NCBI RefSeq assembly: GCF_022201045.2
Contig: NC_068564.1
Coordinates: 30,037,001-30,101,000 of the forward strand
DNA length: 64,000 bases
Origin: Citrus sinensis
Lineage: Eukaryota > Streptophyta > Magnoliopsida > Sapindales > Rutaceae
Direction of reading: 5' to 3'
Shown: piece by piece, positions 1 to 14,791 of the stretch
Position numbering within the stretch: the first letter of the stretch is position 1
How the letters are laid out: each line of letters begins with the position of its first letter
Notes under the pieces: generated by a model
Told to the model about the DNA's origin: nothing
Seen by the model: the letters and a program-made list of their open reading frames with translations, nothing else
Databases searched by the model: none
Translations under genes and position numbers: made by a program

Positions 1-2757
1 GGGTCAGAGAAAAGCGAGATGGAGGGAAACGAATGTGATGCTGATAATTTCGAACAAAGTTGAGAGGAGCGCCAACTTAGTAAAGGGGAATGGCTTACAC
101 GACAAGTTTACAAAGCTTTGCCAATTGACCTTTTTGGGCTTCCGGCCCATGATATATACTCACTAAGGAGGCCACTAGTTTTCTGTAACACATGTTGTAT
201 ACAATATAATCACGTTTAGTAAATCTTCTATTCACGGGTTGTAACACACCATAAGGTGAATAGTGTGGCATTAAATAAATTCGAGATGACGTGATCGGTT
301 TTGTGTAATACGACATTGTTCACGTATGTTGCCGCCGATGCTAATGAACTGTCGATGATAGTTCAGTGGCAGCCGACTGCCACGTAATTGTGTTTCTCTA
401 GAATTTTTATTGTTGGGACTACGCAATGTTGTAATTATTATTGATAAAAAATTAATTTTCCATAAATTAACTGTCAAAATTTTTAAAAGTCATAACTTTT
501 AATATAGATTTGCGACGAATGAAAATTTCTTTGCAAATAATAGTTGCACTATTACGTAACCATGACGATAATGATTATAATGGTATCAAAATATAGTTCA
601 AATGACACTAAAGTACGACGGTCACTGGTGACATGCGACGGGCAATGACAGCTTATGGTGGACTACGGTGAAAATTGTTTATTTTTATTATAAAAGTTTA
701 ATTATTAATTGAATATAAATAGCAATAAAATATAAATGGATCTTAAATTATTAATTTAATATAAATATTAAAATAAAAAATATAATTTTATATAATACAA
801 TACATACTACATCAAACATAATATTGCATTACATCTTAATACTATATAATGCAATACAGTCAAATGTAATACAAATAATGCAATATAATATATTGTGTTA
901 ACCTTAACTTAAGTTATTAAGCAATACAGTTGTCAACAATACAATGTTTGGACTTTGTACACCTTTAACTTAATACATTTTTTAAAATAACTTTTTTAAT
1001 TTTATTTTCTAGTAAATATTATAATATTTAACTTTTTAAATATTCAATCATAATTCTACTAACAATTGTAATTGTTTTCAAAACTACCTTAAATCGCACA
1101 AAGTGGTGAACATGATCCAAAAATAAGTGAAATTTGAGGAATCTACTTGTTATTGGATTGTTTTTAGTTATCACGTCCTTTCCCAACTAACCAAATGAAA
1201 GTATACAGATTTAAAAAAAAGAGAGTAAAATAAATTTCTACAAGTCTAAAATTTTATTGATAAAAGTTTGAATTACAAAACTAGGGCTTTAACATCCTTT
1301 TATATTAACCCTAAATAAGCAAACGTATCAAAATAAGAAAAGATTGAATAATTATTACATAATAAAATTATATTAATTGAAGTAAGAAAAACAAAACAAA
1401 CGACACTTAACCTTGATACCTAGAAAGAAAATAAAAATCATGCAAACAATAGGAAAAAAATCTCTTAAACTTGTAAAATGACCATGAAAGAAATTAATTT
1501 TTTAGCAGAACCACAGAGACAATATATTATAGCAGTGCTGGTTATGACCTAAAAAACTTCAAACTTCAAAATAATATATTATCTGCCTCAAATAGACATT
1601 TATAATTCCAGTTATGACCTAAAAAAAATACTCTACTCTCTTAAACAACCATACTGCATCACCAATTATTTGGAGTAGGTTTCAATCCCTTTGATTGGCA
1701 GTTATGGATAGGTTTTTTTTCCACATGATATTTATTTGTTTTTGAAAAGTTATGTTAAAATATCTACTAATATTGACAAAATAATACCCCAACTTAATAC
1801 CATATAAAGTTCATATTGACTAACGACACGCCAATGTATCTTCCTCAGGATTCCGTTTCTTAGTGGCTATCAATTTGCATACTTTCCACCTATTATTTCA
1901 ATAATCGACTACCATCTTTGATTCTAAGCATCAGCCACGTCACTGGCTTTAATGCTACAACAGCACATTATTAATAACATTGATTATTGTTAGATTCCAA
2001 ATTAGATCTAATAAGTTGAGTATTAGAAGTTTGATTGAAATTTATGTCCCATAAGCTGACAAAAATTTAATTAGTGCTGCAAAAAAGTGCGTGACAAGAC
2101 TTTAAATAAAATAAATATTAATATAAAAGAAGAAGAAAATATCGGATTTGACAATAAGGGCCCAACCATGCGAACCATGCATGCTTGCATGTAATATTCT
2201 GTTTGATTTTTTTAATATTGTTAATTAAGAGTGTTCATTATTAAATTATAAATGATGTGCGACTCTTCAACTATGTTGAAAATATAATTTCTTATTATTT
2301 TATGCTCTTGTGACTGAAAATTGGGATAAGATACCACTGTTTTTTTTGTTGTTGTTGTTGTTGGGTTATCCTTCAATCGGATCTTCTAAGAATTATTTGA
2401 AATGGTTGACTGAGTCTCCTAGGATATTTTTAAGATTATTTGGGATAAGTACTCGAAATATTAATGATTCTCTGTTTATTGAATCTTGTGAAATTCAGAA
2501 AAATTTTGAAAATTCTGATAATGAGGTTCACCCCTCACCCTCAGCAATTACGTTTTTGTCGGAATACCGCAGTGGTGCATGCCAAAAATTCTATCAGGTG
2601 ACGTGAAGTCGATTTTGAGACAGCCGGTCTGTGAATGGGATAGAGCTGTTGAGGGTTTTATCATCTTTAAAAGTATGAATCAAGAAAATAAAAAAATTAA
2701 TTACGTCAGGGTCGTGAGAACAGTATCTTGTTAAGTTAAATATATACTTCCACAACA

Positions 2758-3130
2758 TGGGATAAATGTTTATTTAATATTTATATTTTAAAAAATATCT
2801 CAAAATATTTTTATTATTAAATATCTCATATTCTTGTCTTTACTCTCTTTTACTTTTACAATAATATTCTTATAATAACTTTTACAATAATTTTTATTTA
2901 CAAATACTAAATTAACTTTAAAAGTAAAATAATGTAAGAATTTTTTTATATTTATTTTTATGGTTAATTTGATAAACTGACATCATTGTATTAATGTTCC
3001 CAAAATTATTGTAAAGGTATGTTTGGAAAAATAAAGAAAAAGAATAAAAATATAACATATTTAATAATAAGAGTGTCTTAAGATATTTTTTAAAATATAA
3101 AAATTAAACGAATATTTAATATAAGACACA
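2758..3130. mobile_element. Probable AT-rich foldback MITE
   Basis: The left part (about 2758-2840: GGATAAATGTTTATTTAAT, then TATTTTAAAAAATATCT) reappears as its reverse complement at about 3060-3130, including the shared run TATTTTAAAAAATATCT and TATTATTAAATAT. The two halves therefore form an imperfect palindrome of roughly 370 bp with a short loop. I could not fix a target-site duplication, so the ends are approximate and the superfamily is not assigned. Confidence 0.45.
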
Positions 3131-3536
3131 AAGACTAAAAAAATATTTATCACTAAAGCTTTTGTGTTGGTAGTATATATCTTTTAATGTGCCATTATGC
3201 AAATTGATTATGATCGTGGATAATCAATCATCACGGGAGAGTGGAGAGGATAGACTTATCTTAATTACAATTGCATTATTGCAACTTTTTTAAGTTTTGG
3301 GTCCTTTAGTCTCTATCTCTCTCAATTCATTGGATGGGATCACCATCAATGTATAATGTACAGGTTGTACACTTATAATTAACTTTTTGGCTAATGGACC
3401 ACTGTTTCAATCAGTTTCATTCATTATCATTTAACAAAGAGCTTGACTTTCATAGTTGATGCATAATAATAACCCGCACTAATTTGAACCGACACCTTAC
3501 AAATAATTTGGCTGCTTCCTTACATGTTATGCTGTT

Positions 3537-3590
3537 TCTCTCTCTCTCTCTCTGTCTCTCTCTCTCTCTCTCTCCCTCTCTCTCCCTCTC
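3537..3590. repeat. CT microsatellite
   Basis: Nearly pure CT dinucleotide repeat with a few G or CC interruptions. It creates a spurious Leu-Ser-rich open frame. Confidence 0.9.
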
Positions 3591-4460
3591 ATATCTCTAT
3601 CCACCGACAAAAATTTTCCTTTTGCAATACGACGCTGTACGGTTGAAAAATTTTTGTGGGTATTAATTTGTCAAATTTTGTCTTCGTAAATTTGTTGTGA
3701 AAAGTTGTTTCTGGCGTAATTAAAAAAAATGTTTTCTCTTATTTAATAGATTTAATTTAGTAAGTAAATTATTAGTCGTGGCCAAGTTAAAACACCCCTC
3801 GTATTAATGGGATCTAGTTAGATTGAAGCAAGGAAATATTATTAACAATAAAGTGGTGAGAATGTTTACTCAATGCTGCATTAATTCAAGTCGGCATCCA
3901 CAATAATGGCAATAGAAGAAACTCAAGATGAAATTCCTGAACAATATTCAATCGGAAATTCAATGCTAATTATGGACCACATACATTCGATAGAAAATTT
4001 ATAACAATACGTTAAACATCCCAATTGATAACGAAGTCAAAGCACAGATACGTACATATATTATACAGTTATGTAGTATGTATCTAATTTAGAATCTTGC
4101 AATTTTTCAGAATTTGAGAAAATCATTAAATTATATATCTTAATAATTTTCTTAGAATTTTGACAAACATTACAAAATATAAAATCTTGAATTGGAATAT
4201 ATATACATATACACAACAATTCAATTTCTTAGTTTCCTTTTGGTTATTTATTCAAATTATACAAAGAAACAGGTATTACAACTTTTTTTTTTTCCTGACA
4301 AGTGACAATGAGATTTCTTCTTCAGAGCCTAAGAAAAATCCCGCGTTCTCTTGGTGTATACTTATTTATTCGCTGAATTTTTATCACGTACAATACAACG
4401 AGAGAGGATTTTATGCACCGAGAGTAGCCGGCCAAGACTTTCCCTGAACACGATCAATCA

Positions 4461-7000
4461 TTAGAGGCCACCATCGAAAATTACTCCAGTTGAAGGCAAC
4501 CATGATGTGCCAGCAATGAAATTAGCAACGGTGAATTTAACAGCTACATCAGGTCCAATGACATGAAACCCGGGCCACTTGACTCGATTTGAAGTTGCAG
4601 CTCCAGGCCCTACATTCGCGTACTCGGCAAAATAAAGTGTCTTCGCATAACCCCCAGCTCCAGGCCACTCAACCCATCCACTTGAAGAAATCGAATCATC
4701 AATGCTCGATTGCATCACAACTGCTCTGGAATATTGCTTCCAGGGCCTTCCCAGATAAGAATTATATTTATGTTTCACTGGAGCATAGTCCGAGCCCGCA
4801 GCAATTTTACAGTTCTGTAAAGAGAAGCCCGTGTTTTGTCCAGGGTCTGTCCTCCCGTTTGCAGTAATAGCATTGTAGCTTCCCTTCGGGCGGCGAAGGA
4901 CCAGGTAACAGTTCTGGAAAACGGCGGCTGCGTTTCCGAATATGAAGTCGATGGTCCCGTAGATGTCGGTGTCTCTGTAGAACTGACGCAGAGCGAGGGC
5001 GTACAGTGTGTCTTGGTAGCCTGCAATGCTGCACCTGTAAAAGACCGTATGATCTGAGGCTACGTTTAGAGCTAATGCTTGCTCTCCTTGGGGTCCTGCT
5101 GTGTTATGAAATCCGATATCTCGTGCGATAAATCCATCACCTGTGATTGCTGCGTGCCGACGCAAATGAAACTGTTTACTAGTATTTAATGACACTATAT
5201 ATGAATACAATTGTTTGAAGGTTTAGGGAAAAAAATAAATAATTAAATAAAATAAAAGTAATTTGTGACATTTAATATGAAACTTGAGAAAGTTCAAGAA
5301 TTGAATTTTGTGATTGTCGTGTACTTGTGTTATATGTCAAACTACAAAATAATCCTGTTCTTTCCATTTCGCCCATTTATTTAGGGATCAATTTTGGAAT
5401 CTCATAGTCATTTATAGAAAATGATAGGCATAAATGACTTGGGAGCTGCACATGATTCCCGAGGTATAGTCCAACTAAAGAATAATTATAGTTCCTTCCC
5501 TTACCTTCCAATTTTTTCAACTACTCCTGCCATAATTATAAAAACTTATTCTAAAATCTAAATGTTATTCTTCCCAAAAAAATCCAAACGTTATCAATTA
5601 TAATTATTAAAATATAAATACACATACTTAAAAGTAGCTAGAGGTACACAAATTAATTAATTATGAAAAATCTCTAGACTCTAGTACTGTGAATACTTTT
5701 TTTATTTATTAAATTTTTAACACGCTGGTGTATTTATTATTACGTAATTAGTTGGTAAGTACATATGACCAAAATCTAATTAATGGATGATAGGATTGTA
5801 TATAATGAAAGTACCCTAGATTTTCTCAATAATTAAATTTCACAAAAGAAAATAGTATGGACAACCATCTAATTGACATCTCAACTACTTTTTAATGTAA
5901 AAATTGCATGCAATATTCGGATATTATTAGCATATATGTTAAAATCTTCAGTAAAATAACTTGAGAGTTTCCATAATAATGGCCAAGGATACTAACTGAA
6001 AGTGGCGGTTGCAGGCATGGAAGTGCCTCTACGAGCATTATCATCACCAGTAATAATAGTAGTGTATTTGCCATCTCCTATCAAAGTAATACCGTCCTTG
6101 TTAGTTCGAATTTTCTCCTTATAAACACCTGCCTTCACATAAATCACAAAACGATTTCCAGAAGCAGCACTGATAGCTTCCGAAACAGTTCTATAATTGC
6201 CAGTTCCATCTTGAGCCACAATCACATTTGCATTTATGCGCGGGGCCTGCAGCAGTTTCCTATTTTTCGCCGATACCCAGTTGGGAAAATCACCTTGTTC
6301 CTCATCTAGACGCCGATTATATGTGCTGTTCTTTGGGTAACTAGCCCTGGCTATCCTGTTGACAAGGGCTAAAGGATTACTGGTCAGTTGAGACAAATAA
6401 TCCATTTTTTGAGATATTTTTTTGATAACCTCATTTCTCTCTGAGAGACCGAGGCTATTCACAGAGTCTTTACAAGTTTGCTGGAAAGTCAACGCAGCGC
6501 CGAGCCACGTTTGGATGTCATCCTTGTTTTTTGTTGGGGAATTTTGTAGGGCTAATAGTGACTTCTCTAGCCGTTTGAGTGACATACTCATCATCTCTTC
6601 GCAGTGATCTACATTAAAAAGGAAAAAAAATGAAGATATTAATAGTTAAAATTGACAAATCCACACATACATAAGAGAAAGTGTTAGTGCTACCTGTGAC
6701 AGCACGTACACCTTGGGAATCTTTGGCAAGTAACTGGGAGCTGAAATTAGAAAAATATGAAGTAGGCAGCTTGGATTCAGCAATGCTTTTGTTAACGAGA
6801 GCAGACATAAGATGGATGTGTTGTTGATGTTTTGTACTCTCAAACCCCATCAATGTCTGGACACAAAGGATTGGGAATCTAGTGAAGCTGCACTCTTTCT
6901 GAATTTTGTTTTGGTAATTGTTACTATGCATGGCACCCCATGACATGGAGGCACTCAAGAGCCAAAGCAATATTATTGTAAACCATGGAGGAGTTTCCAT
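4461..7000 (-). CDS. Pectin methylesterase with PMEI pro-domain (PME-1)
   Basis: Group-2 pectinesterase that removes methyl groups from homogalacturonan in the cell wall. Three exons join in frame: 6694-7000, 5997-6608 and 4461-5149, 1608 bp in all, giving 535 residues. Both introns (85 bp and 847 bp) are GT-AG. A signal peptide covers about residues 1-22. The PMEI domain has Cys37, Cys46, Cys105 and Cys148. An RKLL processing site (219-222) precedes the catalytic domain. Catalytic residues are all present: GVYKE, Gln330 (in EQALAL, a variant of QAVAL), Gln352-Asp353 in QDTL, Asp374 in DFIFG, Arg441 and Trp443 in LGRPW. The start is the first ATG after a plausible TATA box and begins the signal peptide. 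It lies apart from the duplicated block. Functional by sequence; substrate pattern unknown. Confidence 0.93.
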
Positions 7001-7075
7001 ATGATAAGATTTTGATCGATCACCAAAATAAATTCTTTAAAAATCCCACGACTGATTTGGAAAAACGGGCATTGA

Positions 7076-7084
7076 TATTTATAG
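7076..7084 (-). promoter_or_regulatory. Candidate TATA box of PME-1
   Basis: On the minus strand this reads CTATAAATA, about 80 bp upstream of the ATG at 7000, a normal distance for a plant TATA box with a short leader. Confidence 0.5.
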
Positions 7085-8192
7085 CGGAGAGAAGGTCTTT
7101 CGGGGAGTGAAATATTTTTGTACTAATTAAAGCACATTCTAGTGTTAGTTTGGAGGTCTATTCCTCAGAGTGATGACAAATAAGTGGCGCTAACATGTTT
7201 GGCCATGGAGTGAACTTTTTTCTCTGTGGGGGTTTTTAGTTTTGAGCCACTTAACTAAACGGAATTTGTACCCCAATTTTTTTTTTTTGGAACACAAAAT
7301 TGAACTTTCTTGGTTCCTAGAGTGGACATGGTCATGATGTTGTGCATCATGAGTGCCCTCTCCTATCCATATCACTAGTAATCTATTGCTTATTTTCTAT
7401 GGGGTTTTTTAAATTTTTTTGGGCTAATGAACATATCTTCAGACTTCAATGTTGGTATCAGTAGTCTTTTTTTTTTGGTATCTTTCAATTGATAATTGTA
7501 CTAACCAAAGTGTGGGATTCAATAAATTCCATTTTTATAGAACTCCCATGCATGATTTTTTTCTTTTTTTTAATAAATAAAAAGTAGAGGTTTTCTATTA
7601 TAAGCACTTGTGGACTCAACTCGTAAAATTTGTTGTATTGATAGAAGAGGTCTCAATCAATCAAATGGATTAAATAGTTGAGGATTAACAAATTAAAGAA
7701 GGTAACATTGGCCACAAAAACAGGTATCCGTATTGTCATCGTAAAAAAGGTTTTGGATTTTAAAGAATGAAAAGAAAAGCTTCAACTACATAAAAATGGA
7801 AATGAAGAAACATCATTAATCAATTAATACGATTAGAGAATTTTGAAAGTTAAACGCTTAATTTGATCATTGTGGATGAGCTCGCTCAACCAATATCAAC
7901 TTGCATTGACGTGGCCGTAGAAAAACTTTTTGAAGGATGTGGCCATCAATAGAGGAATCTCAATGACTCAATCAGATAGCAACAAAACGACCTGAAAGAG
8001 ACAGAGACCATCGCTTGACTATTTCTTCTGTCCGTACGCTCTTCCAGTGTTATATCAATCCAACTCTTATGATGCATGCTATGTATCATATATATATATA
8101 TATATAGACGTGCCATGTTGTATCGCAGTACCCAATACATTATTTTTTTCTTTGAGTTCGATGCAACAAAAAACGATTTTTTGAAAAGTATC

Positions 8193-8240
8193 CTCTCTCT
8201 CTCTCTCTCTATATATATATGTGTGTGTGTATGTATGTAA
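8193..8240. repeat. Compound CT/TA/TG microsatellite
   Basis: Runs of CT, then TA, then TG and TATG follow one another without a gap. Confidence 0.85.
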
Positions 8241-9188
8241 GTATGTATGTACGATAAAAATAGCAGTGGCTCATGAAAATGTCTCTTTTTTTTAAGGTAA
8301 AGATTTCTTTTAATACAATTTAAAAGGCAACTGCTAAGTTACACTATTTATAAATTACAATTGACCCAAAGTAGTTTTATAATTATTTGACAAGTAACAA
8401 TTGAATCATACAAACAAATTAGTTTTGAATTGATGTAAAGCTTGGAAAAGGAAAGTGGAATTTTTTATGATGAGCAAAATTTAATTGTTTTTCTCTTGTT
8501 CTGAAAAGAATGGAATCATTTCTTTGCTTTCATTCTTTTTTGCCTTTTCCTTGTTTATTGTAATTAATGTTTTTTCTTTTCTTTTTGTTTTTCTACATGT
8601 CAGGTTAAATGCTCTTAGAATTCCGCAAAAATCAGATGTTAATATATATGATAATTATAGAACAATATATTATCCATCTATAGATATATTAATAAATATA
8701 GTTTTTTTTTGTAATTAAGCAAAAACTTTATAAAATCTACAAAATTTTTGTTAACACACGGCATGTAACGGTTGAGAGGCATAATTGTGCATGTGTAATG
8801 CATACTCTAAATACACGTACTCCTTGCGGTTGAGAGGGATGCTTGTGACTTGTGATACACTTAACACGTACGAGCCCCACAGTATTGATTTTCATTTATT
8901 TCATTAACTTTTAATATTTTTATTCTTTAATTAATTTCATGCAACATCAATTTATATGAGATAGTTCAAAAAACAGTTTAGGCACTTTTTTTCATCCTTG
9001 CTTGAAATACTTCTGGTGTATTTATATAATATAAATTGACGAAAAGACAGTCCAATATATGAAAGAGTTATTCTAAGTCTGAAAACAAATTTGATGACCA
9101 CTTGTGTATTTAATCAGATTTTTAAATTGTTTAATATCAAAGCAACTATTTACACATGACTAAATTAATGCACGCATAATCCCCATGA

Positions 9189-9216
9189 ATTATATATATA
9201 TATATATATATATATT
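9189..9216. repeat. TA microsatellite
   Basis: Uninterrupted TA dinucleotide run. Confidence 0.85.
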
Positions 9217-12200
9217 TTATAGAAACTAACATTTTAACAATTGTTGCATTCTGAGAAGTTTTCTACCCAAATAGTTCGTATGCATGACTTGTATTAGTTT
9301 ATGTTTTCTTCTTCCCATTCCAGATAAGTAACATATGCACCAAAATTAAAGTTATATAATAAAGTTCACGCCACATGGCTACTTGTAGTAAAAGCTATCA
9401 AGAGAAAGGGAGAGCAGCTGAATTGTCTTCAAGCAGCTAAAGTTTTTCCATTTCCTGTCTTAAGGGGATTGGATAACTCCGAGGCATTGAGTCCTAACGA
9501 AAGGAATCATGTGATCATTAGGTTCCGAAATGAAATGTTGTACTCATGGGGTCACAATTGATCCAATAGGTTTATATAAATGATAATACTACTCCTAATA
9601 CTTCTTTTTAATATCTTGCACTATTTCTTGTCTTCAAAATCATTACAACCAACGAAGGCTCCCTATCTTAATCTCTCTCTTCAGCTTAAATATATTTATC
9701 ATAGGAATGTAGGATCACGAGATGCTTAAAGTAAAAGATAGATAGCTCCATCACACTATCATCAAGGGAGATTGACATTTTTTTCTTTATTGAAATTAAT
9801 AAATATCACTTTTTTTTATTATTTTTATAATACTTAATAATATCCCTAACAATATTATTTTACAATTTTATCCTCATATTCAAAAACATCTTTATTCATA
9901 TTTATTATAAATTAAATAAATCATGTACATTAAAATTAAAATAAACATTTTAAATTTTAAAAATAAGAAATATAAATTTCAATATGAAAAAAAAATTATT
10001 AATAAGATTTTTTGTACTTTTTAATATTTTTTCTTATAATAAATATATATTTTATATCAAAAAATTAAATATCAAGCAAATGACTCATTTATCCCTTTTT
10101 CCCATTAGTTTTTTTTTTATGTGTTAGGAAAGTTATCGGATGTTCTGAAATTAATAAGGGGGAAAGTGATATATTTTGATTTGAAAAGTAAAAAACCAAT
10201 AATCTTCCTATAATTAATGGTGAAAGTACTTACTTTGTGTATGATTTCTTATTTGCATCCACAATTTATATTATTGATTGGAATTTTGAATTCTTTGGTT
10301 TGGCAACAACGTAGACTACATATAAAAATCCGCATTATTAGCCAAAGCACAATTTACTTGTTATATGTTGAAATGTGATATTTACAACGAATATAAGTTA
10401 TACCAGATATTATTAACTTACAATAAATTAACTGAAACAAAGAATATTAGAGATTTATGAGCATATGATTTTACATGTGCAATGATATTGTTGATTTCGT
10501 ACGGTAACCAGTGGCAAACCAGAATTTTGCTTAGTCAATGGCTCAAACATGAAGAACAAACCAAAGGAGGACAGCAACATTAAATAACGAGCTGAATTGC
10601 AGTCGAAGCCATATTTTTATTTTATGGGTGCCAGGCCTCCCATCGAGCCTCAACATAGATATAGCTCCTTAACATAGATGTAACAGAACCTCCAACCCTA
10701 TTTACCAATCTATTTCATAGGAAAGATACCTGGTTGCCTTTTGGCGTTATTGCAAACTGGATCATTATTTTTTTGAGGCGATTTGTAGGGATAGCAATGG
10801 AGCGAGATTTATGACTGAAGATACCACGTCAATCATATAATAACTAAATGATATTATGTTATATGTGCATTTGTTTTGAAAAATTATAATACAACTAGTA
10901 ATTATATTAAATTTAACTACACATAGAAAACACTCATTAATTGACTATAATACCTCTAATATACCAAAAACATTAAAATTACATCTTAACATATATAAGT
11001 CAAATATTCAGGTTGTATTTTAACTAATACGATACCGAAATCCGAACCTTCATGCCAAATCCTGACAAATGCCATATGCCCTATAATCTAAAAAGTGTAC
11101 AAGATTTTCTAGGTTGGTTGTCTAATCAACAAGTTTATGAATATGTATATGGAACCGAAAGTTACTGTATGTGCGGATGGGATTGAAGAAGCACAAAATA
11201 CAGAGTGTGGGGTAGTAATTTGTATATTGTTAAGAAAGTGTGGTCTCATCACATAAATAAAGAAGGAAACCAGTATCTGACAAAACTTCTACAAATCCAA
11301 ATGAGTTGGGCAAGCATTCCAGCTAATTTATGTGGATCATCTATTGTTTGGAAATTCTTAGATGCCTCTTGGCAGTCCAAATATCACATCATTTTGGATT
11401 TATTTTAATCGTGGTTTGGCCTCTTTTGCCTCTGTTGTTGATCTATTGAGTATTTCTGACTATTTGTTTTTTTTTTTTTTTTTGGATGGACTATCATCAG
11501 CTTTGCAAAAGAAAAATAGATTGGGTAAGACGCTTCTGAAAGTTTTCGATTAGTTTATGTGCAAATAATAATAAAAATAATTGAAAATTGATCTAATGTT
11601 TGTATATTTCTTTTTTTTTTTAAAAAAGTAGGATGTGGACAAAGTATAAATTGATTTTTCGAACTCTATCTGACTAACTCCATTTGGATCGAACACGAGT
11701 TGCTAGTGAAGGAAAACTACTTAAAACGCACTTTGCAGAACCCCGGGGGAATTTTCTATTTATGTTATATATATAGTATTTAGTTAGTGGAAAGAGAGTC
11801 CCTATTTTTTTAATTACTCACTCCATCCATGATATCATTATTTTAATATTCGAACTTTTTTGTTTAACAATAAACTTGACTTTTTAATATATAGAATATT
11901 TCCTTAATTTTGATTTACTTTTTGACAAATACCTCACAACGACTGAGAATAAGGGTATCATGGTATAAAACTCACTAGGTTAGTTTATTCTACACGGATG
12001 AGCTTCTCCCAATTCTGTCTGGCAATATAGAATATTAACTAAAACTTCTTCATTCATGTGAGCATAATTTGAACCCACTCAAAAACTTTTACCTCAATTG
12101 ACTCTCCCGTTTCTTAGACAATAAGATGAGAATTTATGCAATTTTTCTTTTCCATACGAAGAAAAAGTTAAAAGTGGTCATGTATAACAACGTTACCAAA

Positions 12201-14791
12201 GTTGAATTCTCATTTTCTTATTATAGATAAGTAAATAAAAGAGAAATCTCGAGGTTGAATACTAATTTGCTCTATATATTCTCACTCCGTACCAAATGAT
12301 AGTAAGGTAGAAAAAGTGCAGAGACATGAGTTTTGTTTCAAAGAGACTTAAATCATATCTAATATTGAAATACTATAGTCTTCAAGCCGTAGTTGTTGTG
12401 AAAAAAAAAAAGTTGAAACTATAAAAATAAAGTAAATATTATATAGTTGATATGAATTTTGAATAATATTTTAAATTAAAAATACTAAATATAATATAGA
12501 TTATTCATTATATAAGTGTTTGATCAAATTAACTTACCTTTTAAGCCACAATAATTAGTATTTACCAAATGTTTTAGTATTGTAACTGCATTACTCAACT
12601 TAAATACCGGCCAAACAGGACATTAATTGACATGTGAATAATTGAAGGATTAGTGTTGGTGGTGGTGGCAGTGATGGTGGTTGTGCATGTGTAGTGGGTT
12701 TGTAGCCTGACATGAAAATTGAAATGCCATGCCAGGTTATTGTTTTTGCGCGACACAATCGCACATGTATGTAAAAGAGAAAGTGAACGAACGTGTCCTC
12801 CAAGTCTACATTATCTGGGCCTTACAGTGATTAACATTTGTCAATGTCTTTATTTAGAAAAGTTGTGCATGGATCCCCGAAAATTCAAGCTTCTACAAGT
12901 TGTGCATATCTATGTTTCATATATAATTATTAGTTGTTGCCTTGCACGGTTGCATGGACCAACCAAAAATTGACAAGTCGATCTAAGTAAATCAAAGTGT
13001 GTATTAGAAACCTCTTTTACTTATGGCATCAATAATACATCACATTTTTAACACGACTATGTTACAAGTTGCAAATAATGGTATCGGGTTTCGGATCCGG
13101 CAAGCAAATAAAGTGAGTATATCATTTTGATTAACAAAGGCCTATGGCTAGTACTTGCTAAGGAGGACCACATGATTAATTAGAAAATAAGACACCCTCT
13201 GAATTAACCTTTTCCCATGAAGTTCCAAGGCCATGTCATTTCTTGCGTAATTCAGCATGACAATGTTGAATAAGACTTGAAGTTGATATTCATGTTGATA
13301 ATGTGTCGTATGAAAAAGGGGACTGCATACGACTGTGAGCTGGGACTAGCCAATAGTTTTAGCAGACATTTGACGATTTGGATTGAGATGATATTGATTT
13401 GATTAGAATCTTCATAAAAGTATACGATATTCAGCATCAGCTTTCTATGCCCCTTTTTATCATCTTCGATATGGACGATTCACGGAAGCAGCATGCCTCG
13501 CTTTAGTTTGTTTTATTTTATCTTTTTAATTTAATAAAAACTGACTCTTTCAATCCTAAGGAGTTTATACCCCATTTTAATTTTTATATTTGATGTAAAA
13601 ATGTTAATAGACAAATCTCACTGTTCAATGTAAATGCGACACTTTTTACACAAGAGACGAAGTAAAATATTAAAAACTTATAAGACGCATAAATGGCCCC
13701 CAAAAAAAAAAAAAACTGCCTATATCTTAAATGAAATTTTATATATGCATAGTTTTAGAATTTTTTGAAAACCTTAACGAAATTATTTGATCGAAATTTA
13801 AATTGAAAAATCGATTAAATACAAATTGATATGTGATTAATAAATTTAGAAACATTTGTGTCATCTTATCAATTCTCAAACAGAGCACTTCAATTGAAAA
13901 TAATAACTTTTGTTTTCTAATTGTTTCAATTAAGTATGTAATATTGCCAAATGATGTAACTGGCCATCTTTCTATTTCATTGGTCAAAACTATGTAGTCT
14001 TTCTTAAAATAAAGTCAGTACTAATTTCTAATCCTAATATATAATCGCTGATATTGATAATTACATCATTTCATTATATTATTCTTGTTAAATGTACTTT
14101 TGAACCAATTATCTCTCTTATAATTTATCCTCTATCTAATTGGTTCCTAATAATTTTTAACAACTCATTTACCCCTATTGTTAAAATATTACCCCAAAAA
14201 AAAACTATTAAAGGGTATATACAATTTTCTTTCGCATATTAACTGATTATCCAAGACCCAATACGCTTTTACAGTGCATTGTTTGTCACTATTTTTAACA
14301 CCATGGATGCAATAAAGTATTAAAAATTTATTAGAAACATAATTGGTAAAATCATTTTATGAGTTGAAACGAAGCATCATTCTCCCATTTGAAAAAAGTC
14401 ACTACGGCACAAAAAAGATAATTCAATGGAGATGGTGCGTAACACTGGAAGTACCCCAGAATCACTGGCTAATTAAAACCAAAAAATGTTTGTGGAAACT
14501 TAACATGAAAATCCGTCACATCCTTAAGAAAATTATATACACTAAATCAGAAGATTGTTTATTGCCAGAAAAATAACACAAAAGAAAAATACTACAAAAC
14601 TTGTATAAATACTGGTTTCTCTATTTTAAGGGAGATTGGTTCTCTAGCGCTATTTCTTTAAGGCCATCTTCACATTGAGAAATTTTAAAATACATCAAAA
14701 ATACATATCAGTCATACAACAATAAATAATGTTATGATATGTTTGTATTTATTTTTAAAAAATTAATATATAAATGACGGTTAAATTAAAT

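Larger units (their letters stand above)
1..4460. other. Gene-poor intergenic stretch left of the PME cluster
   Basis: I see no supportable gene here. The open frames are short, AT-rich and lack family motifs; the one at 3484-3666 is mostly Leu-Ser read from a CT microsatellite at about 3537-3590. An inverted-repeat element lies at about 2758-3130 and is listed separately. The rest is AT-rich, unrecognised sequence. Confidence 0.6.
7085..14791. other. Gene-free intergenic stretch, 7.7 kb
   Basis: No open frame here carries recognisable family features. Microsatellites occur at about 8085-8106 (TA), 8193-8240 (CT then TA then TG/TATG) and 9189-9216 (TA). A short degenerate duplication (CGGTTGAGAGG, at about 8769 and 8827) sits in 8755-8860. 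A slightly less AT-rich patch at about 11150-11560 could be old coding or transposon sequence, but I cannot name it. Confidence 0.55.

Noticed and set aside
3484..3666. 60-residue open frame rich in Leu-Ser
   Set aside because: It is the translation of a CT microsatellite and has no family features.
4160..4447. 95-codon plus-strand open frame next to PME-1
   Set aside because: It overlaps the 3' flank of PME-1, has a poly-Phe run from a T tract and no recognisable domain.
11150..11560. Less AT-rich patch with two short open frames
   Set aside because: No recognisable domain, no good start context, and a long T-run encoding poly-Phe; left as unexplained intergenic sequence.
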